Below are positions 43,440-51,489 of a stretch of DNA of 64,000 bases, piece after piece (position 1 is the first letter of the stretch; the number at the start of each line of letters is the position of its first letter). A program made the position numbers and the translations under genes. The stretch is taken from the NCBI RefSeq assembly GCF_026016445.1, contig NZ_CP096147.1, forward strand, positions 2,330,501 through 2,394,500, in the 5' to 3' direction. This DNA comes from Cognatishimia activa (lineage in GTDB: Bacteria; Pseudomonadota; Alphaproteobacteria; Rhodobacterales; Rhodobacteraceae). The notes beneath the pieces are model-generated. The model was not told where the DNA came from and ran no database searches. It saw nothing but the letters and a program-made list of their open reading frames with translations.

Positions 43440-44306
43440 ATGACAGACAATACGTATGTCCCTCCCAAAGTTTGGGTTTGGGAACAAGGAAATGGCGGGG
43501 AGTTCGCCAGCATCAACCGTCCAATCGCAGGAGCCACACACGACAAAGAGCTTCCAATCGGCAAGCACCCGCTGCAGCTTCACTCACTCGCGACCCCAAA
43601 TGGGGTCAAAGTGACTGTCATGCTGGAGGAACTGCTGGCAGCTGGCCACAAAGGCGCAGAATATGATGCATGGTTGATCAACATTGGCGAAGGAGATCAA
43701 TTCGGCAGCGGGTTTGTCGAGATCAATCCGAATTCAAAAATCCCCGCTTTGAAGGACACCGAGACCGGCTCTCGCGTTTTTGAGTCAGGATCAATCCTGC
43801 TCTATCTTGCTGGGAAGTTTGGGGCCTTTCTGCCAAAAGATCCCGCGAAGCGCACAGAGACAATGAATTGGCTCTTCTGGCAAATGGGCAGCGCTCCATA
43901 TTTGGGCGGAGGCTTTGGTCACTTCTACGCTTACGCGCCTGAGAAATGGCAATATCCGATCGATCGCTTTGCCATGGAAACCAAGCGCCAGCTTGATGTG
44001 TTGGATCGCCAGTTGGCTGAGAACACATATATTGCCGGAGAAGAGTACACGATCGCGGATATAGCGATCTGGCCATGGTACGGGCAGCTTTTGCTCAACC
44101 GGCTTTATAATGCCGCGGAGTTTCTGGATGCCGAGAGCTACACGCATGTGATGCGCTGGGCGAAGATGATCGATGCGCGTCCGGCTGTGCTGCGCGGACG
44201 CATGGTCAACCGACCTTTCGGCGAACCTGAGATGCAGCTTCATGAACGCCATGACGCCAGCGATTTCGATACAAAGACACAAGATAAGTTGGCTGCAGCC
44301 GACTAA
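43440..44306 (+). CDS. yghU: YghU-type glutathione transferase / disulfide-bond oxidoreductase
   Basis: A nu-class glutathione transferase homologue, 288 residues. YghU features are the N-terminal extension TYVPPKVWVWEQGNGGEFASINRPIAGATHDKELPIGKHPLQLHSL, then the thioredoxin-like domain with TPNGVKVTVMLEEL, an ESGSILLYL motif and an all-helical C-terminal domain with NTYIAGEEYTIADIAIWPW. YghU binds two glutathiones and reduces disulfides or organic peroxides. It stands alone, in the same orientation as ferritin. A related, shorter enzyme is encoded at 50192. Confidence 0.92.
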   Translation: MTDNTYVPPKVWVWEQGNGGEFASINRPIAGATHDKELPIGKHPLQLHSLATPNGVKVTVMLEELLAAGHKGAEYDAWLINIGEGDQFGSGFVEINPNSKIPALKDTETGSRVFESGSILLYLAGKFGAFLPKDPAKRTETMNWLFWQMGSAPYLGGGFGHFYAYAPEKWQYPIDRFAMETKRQLDVLDRQLAENTYIAGEEYTIADIAIWPWYGQLLLNRLYNAAEFLDAESYTHVMRWAKMIDARPAVLRGRMVNRPFGEPEMQLHERHDASDFDTKTQDKLAAAD

Positions 44307-44358
44307 TCGAATTGGAGGGCTAAACAGATTTGGCCCTCCACATCCTAATTCATACTAT

Positions 44359-44817
44359 TCAGACTGGCAGAGCCGTTGTTTTGAAGACAGTGCGCAGCGC
44401 GAAAGAGCTCTGCATCTGCGCGACGCCTGGCAGGCGTGCGAGATATTGACGGTGAATACGCGCAAAATCTTCGGTGTTTTCTGCGACAACCTTTAGAATG
44501 TAGTCCGCCGTGCCAGCCATCAGATGACATTCCAAGACGTCAGGAATGCGCGCGACGGCTTTCTCAAATGACTCAAGCACCTCGTCTGCCTGCCCAGAGA
44601 GTGTGATTTCCACAAAGACTGTGGTTGGGACCCGCATTTTGCGCGCGTCAAGCAAGGCGACGTAGTCGCGAATATAGCCGTCCTTCTCCAGGCGATGCAC
44701 ACGTCTGTGACAGGCGGATGGCGAGAGGTTCACAGCCTCTGAAAGCTCAGCGTTTGAGATTCGCCCCCGTTTTTGAAGCACCTTCAAAATGCGACGATCT
44801 GTGTTATCAAGTGACAT
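44359..44817 (-). CDS. Lrp/AsnC-family regulator, probably of the adjacent ald gene
   Basis: A 152-residue regulator. The N-terminal helix-turn-helix is LDNTDRRILKVLQKRGRISNAELSEAVNLSPSACHRRVHRLEKDG, and the C-terminal RAM (amino-acid-binding) domain runs from VEITLSGQADEVLESF to the end. It is divergent from alanine dehydrogenase. In Rhizobium and relatives such regulators (AldR) activate ald in response to alanine, which fits. The start at 44817 begins exactly at the family N-terminus. Palindromic CGAAG-ATT-CTTCG lies between the two genes. Confidence 0.9.
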   Translation of the reverse strand: MSLDNTDRRILKVLQKRGRISNAELSEAVNLSPSACHRRVHRLEKDGYIRDYVALLDARKMRVPTTVFVEITLSGQADEVLESFEKAVARIPDVLECHLMAGTADYILKVVAENTEDFARIHRQYLARLPGVAQMQSSFALRTVFKTTALPV

Positions 44818-44853
44818 ATATCCGAAACCTTTTGCACATTTTTCGACATTATA

Positions 44854-44866
44854 CGAAGATTCTTCG
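44854..44866. promoter_or_regulatory. Candidate Lrp/AldR-type operator
   Basis: CGAAG-ATT-CTTCG is a perfect palindrome, extended by TTCG at 44842 and TTCGAAA on the right. It is in the 139-bp gap between the lrp-type gene and ald, about 90 bp upstream of ald. Lrp-family proteins bind repeats of this sort; the assignment is by position. Confidence 0.45.
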
Positions 44867-44956
44867 AAATGCATGTTTTCATTCTGCTCAAAAAAGCAGC
44901 AAATTTTTTACTCACTGTTGGATGATGGTCCCATCGATTTAACAGGGAAAAGCAAA

Positions 44957-46075
44957 ATGAAAATCGGTTGCCCAACAGAAATAAAACCACAAGAGTTTCG
45001 CGTCGGTATGACACCAGACGCTGCTCGTGAAGCAGTCAACCACGGCCATGATGTTGTGATCCAACGCGGTGCTGGCATGGGTGCGGGTTTCACAGATCAG
45101 GACTATCACGCAGCTGGTGCGGTGATACTTGATACGGCGGAAGAAATCTTTGCGACTGCGGACATGATCGTGAAGGTAAAGGAGCCTCAAGCGGTGGAAC
45201 GCAAGATGCTGCGCGAAGGCCAGCTCTTGTTCACCTACCTGCATCTCGCACCGGACCCAGAGCAAACACATGACCTTCTGGAAAGCGGCTGTACTGCCAT
45301 TGCATATGAGACAGTAACCGACGATCGCGGCGGCCTGCCTTTGCTGGCGCCAATGTCTGAAGTGGCTGGTCGGCTGGCACCACAGGTCGGCGCATATACT
45401 CTGCAAAAGGCCAACGGTGGCCGCGGCGTCCTGATGGGCGGCGTACCGGGTGTTGCCCCTGCTAAAGTTGTTGTGATCGGCGGCGGCGTTGTTGGGACCC
45501 ATGCTGCGAAAATCGCAGCAGGCATGGGCGCAGACGTAACCGTACTGGACCGTTCTCTACCTCGCCTCAAATATCTCGATGACGTCTTTGGCGGCACTTT
45601 CAAGAACCAATACTCCACCGCTGGCGCAACTGCAGAGTTGGTCCGCGAAGCAGATATGGTGATCGGTGCAGTCCTGATCCCGGGTGCAGCTGCTCCAAAG
45701 CTCATCTCGCGCGCGCAGCTTTCCGAGATGAAACCAGGCGCAGTTTTGGTGGACGTGGCGATTGACCAAGGTGGGTGCTTTGAAACCTCTAAAGCCACCA
45801 CGCACGCTGATCCGATCTACGAAGTAGACGGCATCATGCACTACTGTGTGGCAAACATGCCGGGAGCAGTGGCACGCACATCAACTCAGGCTCTGGGGAA
45901 CGCCACGCTGCCATTTATGCTTTCCTTGGCGGACAAGGGCTGGCGGCAGGCCTGTGAGGATGACCCTCACCTGCTGAACGGTCTGAACGTGCACGCGGGT
46001 CAGCTGACCTATTACGCGGTTGGCAAAGCCCTCGGCATCGATGTGCTGGCACCGAGCCTCGCACTTAAGGCCTAA
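44957..46075 (+). CDS. ald: Alanine dehydrogenase
   Basis: An NAD-dependent enzyme (372 residues) converting L-alanine to pyruvate and ammonia. The opening MKIGCPTEIKPQEFRVGMTPDAA, the catalytic Lys in VKVKEP, the catalytic-His region YLHLAPDPEQT and the nucleotide loop VVIGGGVVGTHAAKIAAGMGADVTVLD are typical, as is the end LLNGLNVHAGQLTYYAV. The start at 44957 (AGGGAAA upstream) gives the exact family N-terminus; a longer frame begins in the regulator promoter. The gene lets cells use alanine as carbon and nitrogen source. Confidence 0.95.
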   Translation: MKIGCPTEIKPQEFRVGMTPDAAREAVNHGHDVVIQRGAGMGAGFTDQDYHAAGAVILDTAEEIFATADMIVKVKEPQAVERKMLREGQLLFTYLHLAPDPEQTHDLLESGCTAIAYETVTDDRGGLPLLAPMSEVAGRLAPQVGAYTLQKANGGRGVLMGGVPGVAPAKVVVIGGGVVGTHAAKIAAGMGADVTVLDRSLPRLKYLDDVFGGTFKNQYSTAGATAELVREADMVIGAVLIPGAAAPKLISRAQLSEMKPGAVLVDVAIDQGGCFETSKATTHADPIYEVDGIMHYCVANMPGAVARTSTQALGNATLPFMLSLADKGWRQACEDDPHLLNGLNVHAGQLTYYAVGKALGIDVLAPSLALKA

Positions 46076-46080
46076 ACATC

Positions 46081-46110
46081 AAATAGGGGCGCTTACGGGC
46101 GCCTCTATTT
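46081..46110. terminator. Bidirectional hairpin between ald and the convergent lysR gene
   Basis: AAATAG-GGGCGC pairs with GCGCC-TCTATTT (one bulge). It is flanked by A and T residues and includes the stop codon of the lysR gene. It probably serves both genes. Confidence 0.65.
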
Positions 46111-47016
46111 GCTTTCCCAAGGCGGCGCCCTTCCGATTTCTGCAATCAGGAAATCCATGAAGATACGCACTTTTGGTGACAGCACGTTGCTTTTTGGGAA
46201 AACCAACCAAAGCACCGCTCCGTCATCGATACGATGGTTGGGTAAAACCTGCTCCAACTGACCAGACTTCAATTCTGAGCTGATACTCCACAAGGCATTT
46301 GCCGAAATCCCCGCCCCTGCCAAGGTGACGACCTTTTGACTGGTTCCGTCATCAATCAATATTCGCCTTCTTGCATCAGGGGGTGGGAACTGACCCGCCT
46401 CGGCTCCGCTCCGATCCCGTAGCGGGCGGGTTTCCCAGCTTTTGAAAACAATCAGGTCATGCTCGGCTAAGTCTTCGATGGACTCGGGCCGGCCACGTTC
46501 ATCCAGGTAGGAGGTAGCAGCGCAAAGAATTCTGTGGTCATCTGCAAGCTTGCGCCCCTTCAGACTAGAGTCCTTTGGTTTTGTATTTCGGAGCGCTAAA
46601 TCGAAGCTGCCTTCCAACAAATCCTGTTCGGTATCTGAGAAACGCAGGTCTAAAGACACATCAGGCCATTGGATAAGAAACTTTGGCAACACAGGTGCGA
46701 TGTAGAGCTGTGCAAAGCTGCTTGAAGCAGCAAACCTCAGCGTGCCTTTTATGTCAACTTTACCAATACCAAGCGCTGCGCGGGCGGCATCTTCCTGAGC
46801 AATGATTTCCCTCGCGAAAGGTAGAAAGTTGGCTCCTTCCAGTGATAAGGCAACCTTACGTGTGGTGCGATGCAGCAATTCAATTCCAAGGCTGTTTTCC
46901 AGTTTCGCCAACCGTGCGCTGGATACAGCTGGCGCAAGGCCAAGCGATTTCCCTGCCGCGCTGATGTTTAGCTTTTCAGCCGCTAGAATGAATAACCTCA
47001 GAGCGTCCGTATCCAT
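46105..47016 (-). CDS. LysR-family regulator, first LysR-DUF1330 module
   Basis: A 303-residue regulator. The N-terminal winged helix is ALRLFILAAEKLNISAAGKSLGLAPAVSSARLAKLENSLGIELLHRTTRKVALSLEG, followed by a LysR substrate-binding domain (about 90-300) ending LSPKVRIFMDFLIAEIG. The effector is unknown. The start at 47016 is an ATG, with a TTG nine bases upstream as alternative. It is divergent from the DUF1330 gene at 47124, an arrangement that usually means control of that gene. A second LysR-DUF1330 pair follows immediately. Confidence 0.88.
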   Translation of the reverse strand: MDTDALRLFILAAEKLNISAAGKSLGLAPAVSSARLAKLENSLGIELLHRTTRKVALSLEGANFLPFAREIIAQEDAARAALGIGKVDIKGTLRFAASSSFAQLYIAPVLPKFLIQWPDVSLDLRFSDTEQDLLEGSFDLALRNTKPKDSSLKGRKLADDHRILCAATSYLDERGRPESIEDLAEHDLIVFKSWETRPLRDRSGAEAGQFPPPDARRRILIDDGTSQKVVTLAGAGISANALWSISSELKSGQLEQVLPNHRIDDGAVLWLVFPKSNVLSPKVRIFMDFLIAEIGRAPPWESK

Positions 47017-47123
47017 TATATCCAATTTCCGAATTCTGATTGTACTTTCACGCCATTTATAACGCCAATCTATTCAATATGTTCGCATAACCGCAATACC
47101 GCGGAGGAAAAAGGACATCTAAT

Positions 47124-47426
47124 TTGGCTTACTATTCTGTACTCGCAGTTACCCCAACCACCGACGAATGGATTCCGGATTATCTGGAACCAGCAAATCG
47201 CTTGGTTGCTCAATATGGCGGCAAATACTTGGCACGCACGGCAAACCACTCGCAACTTGAAGGGGATGACACTCCTGCAGCGCTTCGCATCGTCATCGAA
47301 TGGCCATCAAAGGAAGCCGCAGAAGGGTTCATGGCGGACCAGGAGTACGCGCCACATTTGGCCGCGCGAACCGCTGGATCTCAGTCATTCCACTTTCTCA
47401 TCGAAGGCAAAGACGACCTGGCCTAA
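47124..47426 (+). CDS. DUF1330 family protein, TTG start (module 1)
   Basis: A 100-residue ferredoxin-like (dimeric alpha-beta barrel) fold protein. It begins MAYYSVLAVTPTTDEWIPDYL and contains the DUF1330 pattern of A/G-rich strand, EGDDTPAALRIVIEWPSKEAAEGFMADQEYAP and a final strand. The function of DUF1330 is not established. The start is TTG at 47124, with GGAGGAAAAAGGA upstream and no ATG near. Its stop codon overlaps the stop of the next LysR gene (CTAA shared). Presumably controlled by the divergent LysR. Confidence 0.8.
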   Translation: MAYYSVLAVTPTTDEWIPDYLEPANRLVAQYGGKYLARTANHSQLEGDDTPAALRIVIEWPSKEAAEGFMADQEYAPHLAARTAGSQSFHFLIEGKDDLA

Positions 47427-48301
47427 TCCTGTGGGCATTCACCCTTAAAAAGCGGTTGCAGCGCGTTTAGTCGGGCTGCAACAAAATCCAAAAAGACCCG
47501 AATGCGTGGAACATCTTTGAGGTCAGCATGGGTCAGCACCCACAATGGCAGTTGGTTAAAAACCGGCATGCCGGGTACGCGCGCAAGCTCAGGGTCGCTG
47601 TCACCCAAGAAACAGGCCATGCGAGTGGCGCCTATACCGGCCCGAACAGCCCCAATGGCGGCAGTCATGTCATCCACGGTCAAGCGTGGGCGCAATTCAC
47701 GCACCGCTTTAATTTCCGCGGGTGGCCCCGGCCAATGCGCAAAGCGTATCCAATCAAGCGGAGTTTGATCGCCCTTGTCGCGCTCCAAATAGCTGCGTGA
47801 TGCATAAACCGAGCCTCGCTGCTCAAACAATCTCCGCCCAACGAGAGTATCAGGAGGATTTCTAGAGAAACGGATCGCCACGTCCGCTTCCCTCTGCGCG
47901 AGATTCAAAGATGTATTTGTAGCCATCAGCTGCAGATCAATCTCAGGATAGAGATCTGAGAAATCCCGCAGAATAGGTGCAAGGCAGCATTGGATCAAAA
48001 GCTGCGAAGCCGTGACACGGAGCAGTCCACGCAATTCCGTGTCCCGCGCGCCAATCTGCCGATCAAGGTCAGCCTGCATGGCCTCCATCTGCTCGGCGGT
48101 TTGAACCGCGTCATGACCCGCATCGGTGGGCACATACCCACTTGGAAGCCGATCAAACAGCCGCGCACCAAGGGCTTTTTCAGCTGCCGATATCCGGCGT
48201 GCGACGGTCGCATGGTTGACCCCGAGTGACCTCGCAGCCCCGCTCGTCCCGCCATGACGCGCTGTTTCGAGCACAAATCTCAAATCATTCCAGTCCAGCA
48301 T
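47423..48301 (-). CDS. LysR-family regulator, second LysR-DUF1330 module
   Basis: A 292-residue LysR regulator. The winged helix is MLDWNDLRFVLETARHGGTSGAARSLGVNHATVARRISAAEKALGARLFDRLPSGYVPTDAG. The effector domain (about 90-285) ends VPRIRVFLDFVAARL. The start at 48301 begins at the family N-terminus. It is divergent from the DUF1330 gene at 48399, and the gap contains the palindrome TTTTGATCAAAA. Convergent stop codons overlap with the upstream DUF1330 gene. Confidence 0.88.
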   Translation of the reverse strand: MLDWNDLRFVLETARHGGTSGAARSLGVNHATVARRISAAEKALGARLFDRLPSGYVPTDAGHDAVQTAEQMEAMQADLDRQIGARDTELRGLLRVTASQLLIQCCLAPILRDFSDLYPEIDLQLMATNTSLNLAQREADVAIRFSRNPPDTLVGRRLFEQRGSVYASRSYLERDKGDQTPLDWIRFAHWPGPPAEIKAVRELRPRLTVDDMTAAIGAVRAGIGATRMACFLGDSDPELARVPGMPVFNQLPLWVLTHADLKDVPRIRVFLDFVAARLNALQPLFKGECPQD

Positions 48302-48343
48302 CACCTGATAGTAATCGCACATAAGTTACGCAACAATGATCAT

Positions 48344-48355
48344 TTTTGATCAAAA
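48344..48355. promoter_or_regulatory. Palindrome in the second lysR-DUF1330 gap
   Basis: TTTTGATCAAAA is a perfect 12-bp palindrome, preceded eight bases earlier by another TGATCA. It lies 43 bp from the lysR start and 44 bp from the DUF1330 start. It is a candidate LysR operator. Confidence 0.4.
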
Positions 48356-48398
48356 GGCGCGCACGTAGGTTGGCGGCAAACAACACAGGAGCACAGAA

Positions 48399-48680
48399 AT
48401 GACCGCATATGCACTTGTCACCTTATCCGTCGAAGATCAGGACAAACTTGCAATCTATCGCGAAGCCGCAGGCCCAGCGATGGCCAAACACGGCGTAAAG
48501 CCACTGGCTGTTTCGGGAGAGGCCCAAGTGATCGAGGGCGACGGCCCTGCCCCAAATGTAACTGTGATATTGCAGTTTGAGGATCGTGACGCCGCTTTGG
48601 GTTGGATAAATGATCCTGAGATCGCCCATGTGCATCAGATGCGCAAAGACACCGGCTCTTCTCGCATTGTCCTGATGTAA
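48399..48680 (+). CDS. DUF1330 family protein (module 2)
   Basis: A 93-residue protein of the same fold as the gene at 47124 but shorter and diverged: MTAYALVTLSVEDQDKLAIYREAAGPAMAKHGVKPLAVSGEAQVIEGDGPAPNVTVILQFEDRDAALGWINDPEIAHV. The EGDGPAP..V...F.....A pattern marks DUF1330. Function is not established. AGGAG precedes the ATG by 8 bp. A GC-rich hairpin follows the stop. It is divergent from the second LysR. Confidence 0.82.
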   Translation: MTAYALVTLSVEDQDKLAIYREAAGPAMAKHGVKPLAVSGEAQVIEGDGPAPNVTVILQFEDRDAALGWINDPEIAHVHQMRKDTGSSRIVLM

Positions 48681-48687
48681 GGAAAGC

Positions 48688-48715
48688 GGGCGGGCCTCCC
48701 CTCAAAGGCCCGCCC
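48688..48715. terminator. GC-rich hairpin between DUF1330 and mscS genes
   Basis: Perfect 9-bp arms GGGCGGGCC and GGCCCGCCC close a 10-base loop. It lies between convergent genes. No T-run follows on either side, so it may work only with Rho or as an mRNA-end stabiliser. Confidence 0.55.
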
Positions 48716-48725
48716 TCATAGTGGA

Positions 48726-49532
48726 TCAAGCTTCGCGCTTGATTTCCACCGTGTGTGGGTAAGGGATTGAAATCCCATCTTTATCGAAGGCTTCTTTGAC
48801 CGCCTGGGTCATTCCAAACTTCAATTCCCAAAAATCTTCGGCAGAGCACCAAAGTCTGGCCGTGATGTCAACAGAGCTGTCACCCAAATTTGTCACACGA
48901 ACCCAAGGTTCTGGGTCAGACATCACCCGAGCATCGTTATTCGCAAGGTTTAAGATGATGGATTTCGCCTTTTCAATGTCATCACCGTAGTCGATTCCAA
49001 AGACCAAATCGCATCGGCGGGTCGCATGATGGGAGAAGTTAGTGATTACTGCACCCCAGGCCTGACCATTTGGCACAATGATCTGCACGTTGTCCGCGGT
49101 CGCAAGCTCGGTCACGAAGAGATTGATATCTTTCACCGTGCCCGCAGAGCCCGCGATATCCACGAATTGCCCCAGCTTATAAGGGCGGAAGATGATCAAC
49201 ATGAAACCCGCCGCCAAGTCAGATAGCGTTCCCTGCAGCGCCATACCTATGGCGAGAGTCGCCGCACCCAATATGGCCACAAGACTCGTGGCTTCGATCC
49301 CAAAGATTCCAAGTACCGCCACGGCAACGATCAGCAAAATCACCCAACGGGCAATGGAAGCAATGAAGCTTCCGATAGTATCGTCTAGAGATTCACTGGA
49401 CAGCACCTTCCGGCGGATCAGGCGTGACACAAGCCCGGCGAGCGTCCAACCCACCACCAAAACCAAAAGCGCTTTGACTGCATTGGTCACCAATCCAGCC
49501 TGTCCCTGCGCAAATTCCAAGAGGAATTCCAT
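48726..49532 (-). CDS. mscS: Small-conductance mechanosensitive channel (MscS family)
   Basis: A 268-residue channel that releases solutes on hypo-osmotic shock. Three N-terminal helices (about 12-35, 57-80, 83-105) precede the pore helix with Gly/Ala pattern (AILGAATLAIGMALQGTLSDLAAGFMLIIFRPYKLGQFVDI). The cytoplasmic beta and alpha-beta domains follow. The end DGISIPYPHTVEIK is the MscS signature. It is separated by 76 bp from mscL, on the same strand. Confidence 0.93.
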   Translation of the reverse strand: MEFLLEFAQGQAGLVTNAVKALLVLVVGWTLAGLVSRLIRRKVLSSESLDDTIGSFIASIARWVILLIVAVAVLGIFGIEATSLVAILGAATLAIGMALQGTLSDLAAGFMLIIFRPYKLGQFVDIAGSAGTVKDINLFVTELATADNVQIIVPNGQAWGAVITNFSHHATRRCDLVFGIDYGDDIEKAKSIILNLANNDARVMSDPEPWVRVTNLGDSSVDITARLWCSAEDFWELKFGMTQAVKEAFDKDGISIPYPHTVEIKREA

Positions 49533-49608
49533 AACTCACCTTTTCATTATAAAGGGCCGAGCGTTATCTACTCGGCCCAAATTCAAGCCCAAACGGCGTC
49601 TGGTTGAA

Positions 49609-50043
49609 CTACTTCTTCAAAGCGTCGCGGATTTCAAGAAGAACATCCAGCTCGCTTGGACCAGCTGGAGCCTCCTCGGCTGGCGCTTCCTCTTCTTTGG
49701 ATTCCGCAGCTTCTTTCACCTTGTTCACGTAGCGCACCAGCATGAAGACCACAAAGGCAATGATCAAGAAGTTGATGACAGCCATGATGAAGGCACCATG
49801 TGCAAACACAGCCGCGCCTGCTTCTCGCGCCGCTTCCAGCGATGCACCCGCAGCCACTTCGCCAGACAGCACCAGATAGCTATTGGTAAAGTCGACCCCG
49901 CCCATGAACAGGCCAATGATCGGATTGATCAAATCACCCACCATGGATTTCACGATTGCGGTGAAAGCCGCACCGATGATGATACCAACGGCCATGTCCA
50001 TCACATTGCCCTTGGCGATAAAATCTTTGAACTCTTGCAACAT
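49609..50043 (-). CDS. mscL: Large-conductance mechanosensitive channel MscL
   Basis: A 144-residue channel. The amphipathic N-helix and first membrane helix ([45 protein letters not shown]) are canonical, including the Gly-rich gate. A periplasmic loop, the second helix (about 80-105) and a charged Glu/Ala-rich C-terminal bundle follow. MscL opens at near-lytic tension. Its place beside an MscS gene gives the region an osmotic-safety role. Confidence 0.97.
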   Translation of the reverse strand: MLQEFKDFIAKGNVMDMAVGIIIGAAFTAIVKSMVGDLINPIIGLFMGGVDFTNSYLVLSGEVAAGASLEAAREAGAAVFAHGAFIMAVINFLIIAFVVFMLVRYVNKVKEAAESKEEEAPAEEAPAGPSELDVLLEIRDALKK

Positions 50044-50191
50044 ATTGCGTTCCCTCTTGTCCCCTTAACATGTGTGCAAAGCATTCACTCTGCGCCACTG
50101 CACACAACCCTGCCCATAAACGCACGTAAAAGCGACTAAAACGACGGGAATTTCATCATATCTTCCCCGTAACCGAAGCAAGGAAACCACA

Positions 50192-50896
50192 ATGACCGAC
50201 CTTTCAGCCTTTCCAATTACCAAAAAATGGCCTGTTCAAAACCCTGATGTACTGCAGCTTTTTAGCTTCCCAACCCCAAATGGTGTTAAGGTGGCCATTG
50301 CACTGGAAGAGATGGGCATCCCCTACGAAGCGCATCGAGTGACCCTGGCGGATGCGGATGTGCGGAGCCCAGAATTCCTGAGCTTGAACCCAAACAACAA
50401 AATCCCTGCGATCATTGATCCGAATGGACCTGATGGCGAACCTCTTGGCCTTTTTGAAAGTGGAGCGATCCTAATCTATCTGGCAGAAAAATCTGGCAAG
50501 CTGATAGGGGAAACTGCGGCGGATAAAGCCAAGGCCATCCAATGGCTGATGTTCCAGATGGGTGGTGTTGGCCCGATGTTTGGCCAGATCGGCTTCTTCG
50601 TGAAATTCGCAGGCAGCGAGATTGAAGACCCGCGTCCGCGTGAACGCTATGTCAACGAAGCCAAACGCCTGCTCGCGGTGATCGAAAAGCAGCTGAGTGG
50701 TCAGGATTGGATCGCCGGAGATTTCTTTTCAATCGCAGATGTGGCCATCGTTCCTTGGCTCAAAGGCCTGCATTTCTATCAAGCGGATGAGCTTGTGGGG
50801 CTGCATGATCTGCCAAATGTTCAGAACTATATCGAGCGGTTCAACGCACGGCCTTCGGTTGTGAAAGGCTCCAACATCCCACCTCGCGAGGGCTGA
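50192..50896 (+). CDS. Nu-class-like glutathione S-transferase (YfcG/Ure2 type)
   Basis: A 234-residue transferase. The thioredoxin-like domain (LQLFSFPTPNGVKVAIALEEMGIPYEAHRV, then SLNPNNKIPAIIDP and FESGAILIYLAEKSGKL) carries the TPNG and ESGA glutathione-binding motifs. A helical domain follows, with WIAGDFFSIADVAIVPWLKG. Enzymes of this group have disulfide reductase and peroxidase activity. AGGAAACCACA precedes the ATG. Together with YghU it makes two related GSTs within 7 kb. Confidence 0.9.
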   Translation: MTDLSAFPITKKWPVQNPDVLQLFSFPTPNGVKVAIALEEMGIPYEAHRVTLADADVRSPEFLSLNPNNKIPAIIDPNGPDGEPLGLFESGAILIYLAEKSGKLIGETAADKAKAIQWLMFQMGGVGPMFGQIGFFVKFAGSEIEDPRPRERYVNEAKRLLAVIEKQLSGQDWIAGDFFSIADVAIVPWLKGLHFYQADELVGLHDLPNVQNYIERFNARPSVVKGSNIPPREG

Positions 50897-50972
50897 TCGC
50901 AGCAGCACAACAGTTGATATGTGGCGGGTGAGGAAGCGGGCAAATAATTGCCCGCTCCGACCCGCCGCGGTA

Positions 50973-51422
50973 TTAGGCTGGCAAAGCACCCGTCAAAATA
51001 TAACGCAGCATTTGAACGACTTGACTGGGTTCCTCTGCAACGGCCAGAGCCGCAGCATCAACTTCTTTTAAAGCATGCTGGTGATCCGCTCCGTGCAGGA
51101 TGATGAGGGATTTACCCAAAGCGGAGGCGTAACCCGCATCAAATGCGGCATTCCACTGTTTGTATTTCTCACCGAAACGCACGACGACAACATCCGCGTC
51201 AGCAATGGCTTTTCGTGTCCGAATAGCATTCAGCTTTGCGCCTTTGTGATCGTGCCAGAACTTTTGATCCTCAGCACCCAAGATGCGTACTCCACAATCA
51301 TCGCTCGCATCGTGATCTGTGACCGGCGCGTCAAACACCACATCCAGCCCCTTGGCCCCTTCGATGATTTGCTCCCGCCAATCGGTGTGAATTTCCCCGG
51401 ATAGATACACTTTTAGGGTCAT
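50973..51422 (-). CDS. ytoQ: YtoQ family protein
   Basis: A 149-residue cytoplasmic protein of the YtoQ family (nucleoside-deoxyribosyltransferase-like fold). The opening LKVYLSGEIHTDWREQI, the DHDASDDCGVRILG segment and the core RKAIADADVVVVRFGEKYKQWNAAFDAGYASALGKSLIILH are conserved in the family. Its activity has not been established to my knowledge. GGAGG precedes the ATG. It is convergent with the GST gene. Confidence 0.88.
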   Translation of the reverse strand: MTLKVYLSGEIHTDWREQIIEGAKGLDVVFDAPVTDHDASDDCGVRILGAEDQKFWHDHKGAKLNAIRTRKAIADADVVVVRFGEKYKQWNAAFDAGYASALGKSLIILHGADHQHALKEVDAAALAVAEEPSQVVQMLRYILTGALPA

Positions 51423-51489
51423 GAGATGCCTCCATTATTCGGAGGCACTATTCACACAATGCCAAAGCGCGTCCACCACCAAGTCTGGA

